From Streptomyces sp. NBC_01669 (lineage in GTDB: Bacteria; Actinomycetota; Actinomycetes; Streptomycetales; Streptomycetaceae), in NCBI RefSeq assembly GCF_026339735.1, contig NZ_JAPEQG010000001.1, forward strand, positions 2,356,001 through 2,420,000: 64,000 bases of DNA. Reading direction: 5' to 3'. Shown piece by piece: positions 62,310 to 64,000 of this stretch; positions within the stretch are counted from its first letter, which is position 1, and the number at the start of each line of letters is the position of its first letter. The translations under genes were made by a program, and so were the position numbers. The notes beneath the pieces are model-generated. The model saw only the letters and a list, made by a program, of their open reading frames with translations. It made no database searches and was not told the DNA's origin.

Positions 62310-63527
62310 ATGATCGGTGTGCAGCTTCGGTACAGCTTCCGCCTGTACCCGAGCGCCGGTCAGTGTGCGTGGCTGGCGAAGGCGTTCGGGTGTGCGCGAG
62401 TGGTCTACAACGACGCCCTCAGGGCCCGGGAGACCGCCCGCAGCAAGGGGCTGCCGTTCCCGAAGACCGGCGACCTGTCCAAGTCGCTGATCACCGGGGC
62501 GAAGCAGACGCCGGAGCGAGCCTGGCTCGGCGAAGTCTCGGCGGTCGTACTCCAGCAGTCTCTGCGGGACCTGGATGCGGCGTACCGGAACTTCTTCGAC
62601 GGCCTGAAGGGCAAGCGCCCCCGCATGGGTGCCCCTCGGTACAAGTCGCGGAAGGACACCCGTCAGGCGGTGCGGTTCACCGCGAACGCCCGCTGGTCCA
62701 TCACGCCGGGCGGCAAGCTCAGGTTGCCGAAGATCGGCGACGTGAAGGTGAAGTGGTCCAGGACGCTGCCCTGCGTGCCGTCCACGGTGACAGTGGTCAA
62801 AGACAGCGCGAGCAGGTACTTCGCGAGCTTCGTCGTCGAGACCGGCCCGGAAGAGGTCCTGCCAAAGACGACACCCGAGGTGGGAATCGACCTCGGCCTC
62901 GGGCACTTCGCGGTCCTCTCCGACGGAACGAAGATCGACAGCCCGCGCATTTTGCGCCGGTCGGAGAAACGGCTGAAGAAGGCGCAGCGCGCCCTGTCCC
63001 GCAAGGAGAAGGGCTCCAAGAACAGGGACAAGGCCAGGACCCGCGTCGCGCGGGAACACGCCCGTGTCGCGGACGCGCGGCGCGAGTTCCATCACCAGCT
63101 CTCCATGAGGCTGATCCGCGAGAACCAAGCGGTCGCCGTGGAGGACCTGGCGGTCAAGGGACTCGCCCGCACGCGCCTGGCCAAGTCCGTCCACGACGCC
63201 GGATGGTCCGCCTTCGTGGCCATGCTGGAGTACAAGGCCGCCCGGTACGCGCGGACGTTCGTCCGGATCGGCCGCTTCGAGCCGACCTCTCAGGTCTGCT
63301 CCGTGTGCGGCGTGAAGGACGGCCCCAAGCCCGTGCACATCCGCGTCTGGACCTGCGGGACGTGCGGGACGGTCCTGGACCGGGACATCAACGCGGCGGT
63401 CAACATCGCCAAGGCGGCCGGACTGGCCGTGACAGCCTGTGGAGCGCAGGTAAGACCGGGACTCGTCCCGGCACCGCGCAGCGAAACAGGAACCCACCCG
63501 ACACCGCGGCCTTCAACGGCACGGTAG
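62310..63527 (+). CDS. tnpB: TnpB RNA-guided nuclease, intact
   Basis: A 405-residue protein. The N-terminal wedge/REC region starts LRYSFRLYPSAGQCAWL. RuvC motifs are all present: D194 in VGIDLGLGHFAV, E279 in VAVEDLAVKG, and DRDINAAVNIAKAAG with the last Asp at about 357-359. The zinc ribbon is CSVCG (330-333) and CGTCG (349-352). TnpB cuts DNA guided by an omegaRNA made from the element's right end. Full length with all catalytic residues, so probably active. Confidence 0.93.
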   Translation: MIGVQLRYSFRLYPSAGQCAWLAKAFGCARVVYNDALRARETARSKGLPFPKTGDLSKSLITGAKQTPERAWLGEVSAVVLQQSLRDLDAAYRNFFDGLKGKRPRMGAPRYKSRKDTRQAVRFTANARWSITPGGKLRLPKIGDVKVKWSRTLPCVPSTVTVVKDSASRYFASFVVETGPEEVLPKTTPEVGIDLGLGHFAVLSDGTKIDSPRILRRSEKRLKKAQRALSRKEKGSKNRDKARTRVAREHARVADARREFHHQLSMRLIRENQAVAVEDLAVKGLARTRLAKSVHDAGWSAFVAMLEYKAARYARTFVRIGRFEPTSQVCSVCGVKDGPKPVHIRVWTCGTCGTVLDRDINAAVNIAKAAGLAVTACGAQVRPGLVPAPRSETGTHPTPRPSTAR

Positions 63528-63565
63528 ACGGGAATCGCCATCCTTCAGGGCGGCGAGGATGTCAA
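63420..63565 (+). ncRNA. Predicted omegaRNA scaffold (right end of the element)
   Basis: By analogy with ISDra2 TnpB, the RNA should overlap the tnpB 3' end and run to the element end at 63565, using the adjoining host bases from 63566 as guide. The terminal hairpin CATCCT/AGGATG is seen; the 5' limit is inferred. Confidence 0.5.
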
Positions 63566-64000
63566 AGCTGCCGGATGAACGTGCCGTGGAAGGCCGGTCA
63601 CACCTACACGTTCAACGTGGCCTCGGAGGGCGGCGGCTGGTTCGGCGCCACCGTCGAGGACACCACCGCCCACACCTCGTTCAAGCTGGGCAGCATCCTG
63701 ACTCCGGCGACCGGGATCAAGACGGCCGGCATGGTCGACTGGGTCGAGTACTACGAGTGGAGCATGACCCGCTCCACCTGTGTGCAGCAGCCCTACAGCG
63801 CGGCGACCTTCGGTCTTCCCGAGGCCACGACCCTGAACAACACCCGGGTCACCGGCACGGCCACCCGGCCCGAGAACAACGGTGACTGCGCCAACGTCAC
63901 CAGCACGATCGGCCCCGACGGCGGCGAGCAGGTCCTGGGCATCGGCAACTCCACCCGGGACGCGGTGACCGACCGGGCGGGCAACTGCCTGGACGTGGAA
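63566..64000 (+). pseudogene. DUF3472 secreted protein, C-terminal part (continues past window)
   Basis: The frame resumes with SCRMNVPWKAGHTYTFNVA, then GGGWFGATVEDTTAHTSFKLG, MVDWVEYYEWSMTRSTCVQQP and a start of a ricin-type lectin repeat (DRAGNCLDVE) at the window edge. It is the downstream half of the gene interrupted at 61783. The intact protein would be a secreted DUF3472 protein with a carbohydrate-binding tail. Confidence 0.8.

Larger units (their letters stand above)
61784..63565 (+). mobile_element. IS200/IS605-type (TnpB) insertion, 1.78 kb
   Basis: The element splits the DUF3472 gene between codons TAC (61781-61783) and AGC (63566-63568). The left end forms the hairpin ACCGGGC-TTCA-GCCCGGT (61782-61799). 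The right end has CATCCT/AGGATG (63539-63544 and 63556-63561) and finishes GGATGTCAA, the typical right end of TnpB-bearing elements. No target duplication is visible, as expected for this family. It carries a degraded tnpA (minus) and intact tnpB (plus). Confidence 0.82.

Overview
The window reads as a high-GC actinomycete chromosome, almost certainly Streptomyces. The evidence is GC-rich codon use, frequent GTG/TTG starts, many 4-bp ATGA/GTGA gene overlaps, a five-gene conservon, and gene families that are essentially Streptomyces-specific (RRQRL zinc proteins, DUF2637 plasmid proteins, SepF paralogues).

Region 1 (1-13677) is most of an actinomycete integrative and conjugative element (AICE). 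Its right end is a duplicated 3' half of a tRNA gene (13633-13677), followed by the tRNA terminator. It carries the start of a DNA cytosine methyltransferase, small membrane and zinc proteins, a SUKH-type protein, an FtsK/TraSA-type DNA translocase, a GGDEF protein, a DUF2637 protein, and a control block (HTH-DUF5919 regulator, Pif-like Nudix protein, HD hydrolase, KorSA-like GntR repressor). It also carries one cargo gene with visibly lower GC: a HEPN / NB-ARC NTPase / TPR / cold-shock-domain protein that looks like an uncharacterised anti-phage or abortive-infection sensor. Integrase, excisionase and replication initiator would lie left of base 1.

Region 2 (13.7-29.9 kb): a transposase scar and small orphan genes, then a LacI-controlled beta-galactoside operon (two ABC permeases, binding lipoprotein, GH42 beta-galactosidase) followed by an MFS exporter. 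Next come a polytopic membrane protein, a SpoIIE phosphatase and a DUF6069 protein, then the tail of an mnh (mrp) antiporter operon. That operon is cut inside mnhE at about 28753, exactly where an FAD monooxygenase begins.

Region 3 (28.7-38.5 kb): an aromatic-acid CoA pathway that best fits 2-aminobenzoate (anthranilate). It has an aryl-CoA ligase, a fused aryl-CoA hydroxylase/flavin reductase, an enoyl-CoA hydratase, an acyl-CoA dehydrogenase, a RidA deaminase and a PaaX-type regulator, with an extra FAD monooxygenase. Region 4 (38.7-49.7 kb): an anti-sigma-type ATPase, an arginine deiminase pathway (arcA, arcB, APC permease), the Pnkp-Hen1 RNA repair pair, a homocysteine methyltransferase, an isochorismatase remnant and an F420-dependent oxidoreductase. 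Region 5 (49.8-59 kb): a lipoprotein, a small pyrophosphohydrolase translationally coupled to an AAA-like ATPase, a SepF paralogue, a complete conservon (cvnA-E) whose P450 lacks the ExxR motif, and an MBL-fold hydrolase.

Region 6 (59.3-64 kb) is decaying: a Gfo/Idh oxidoreductase beside the C-terminal stub of a sugar-binding protein, then a DUF3472 secreted-protein gene carrying a frameshift and split by an IS200/IS605-type element. The element's tnpB is intact and its tnpA is dead; both ends can be placed to about one base. A 17-bp sequence (CTAGTGCCGTGACCGGC) occurs as a perfect hairpin at 59291-59331 and as a half-site at 39166-39182.
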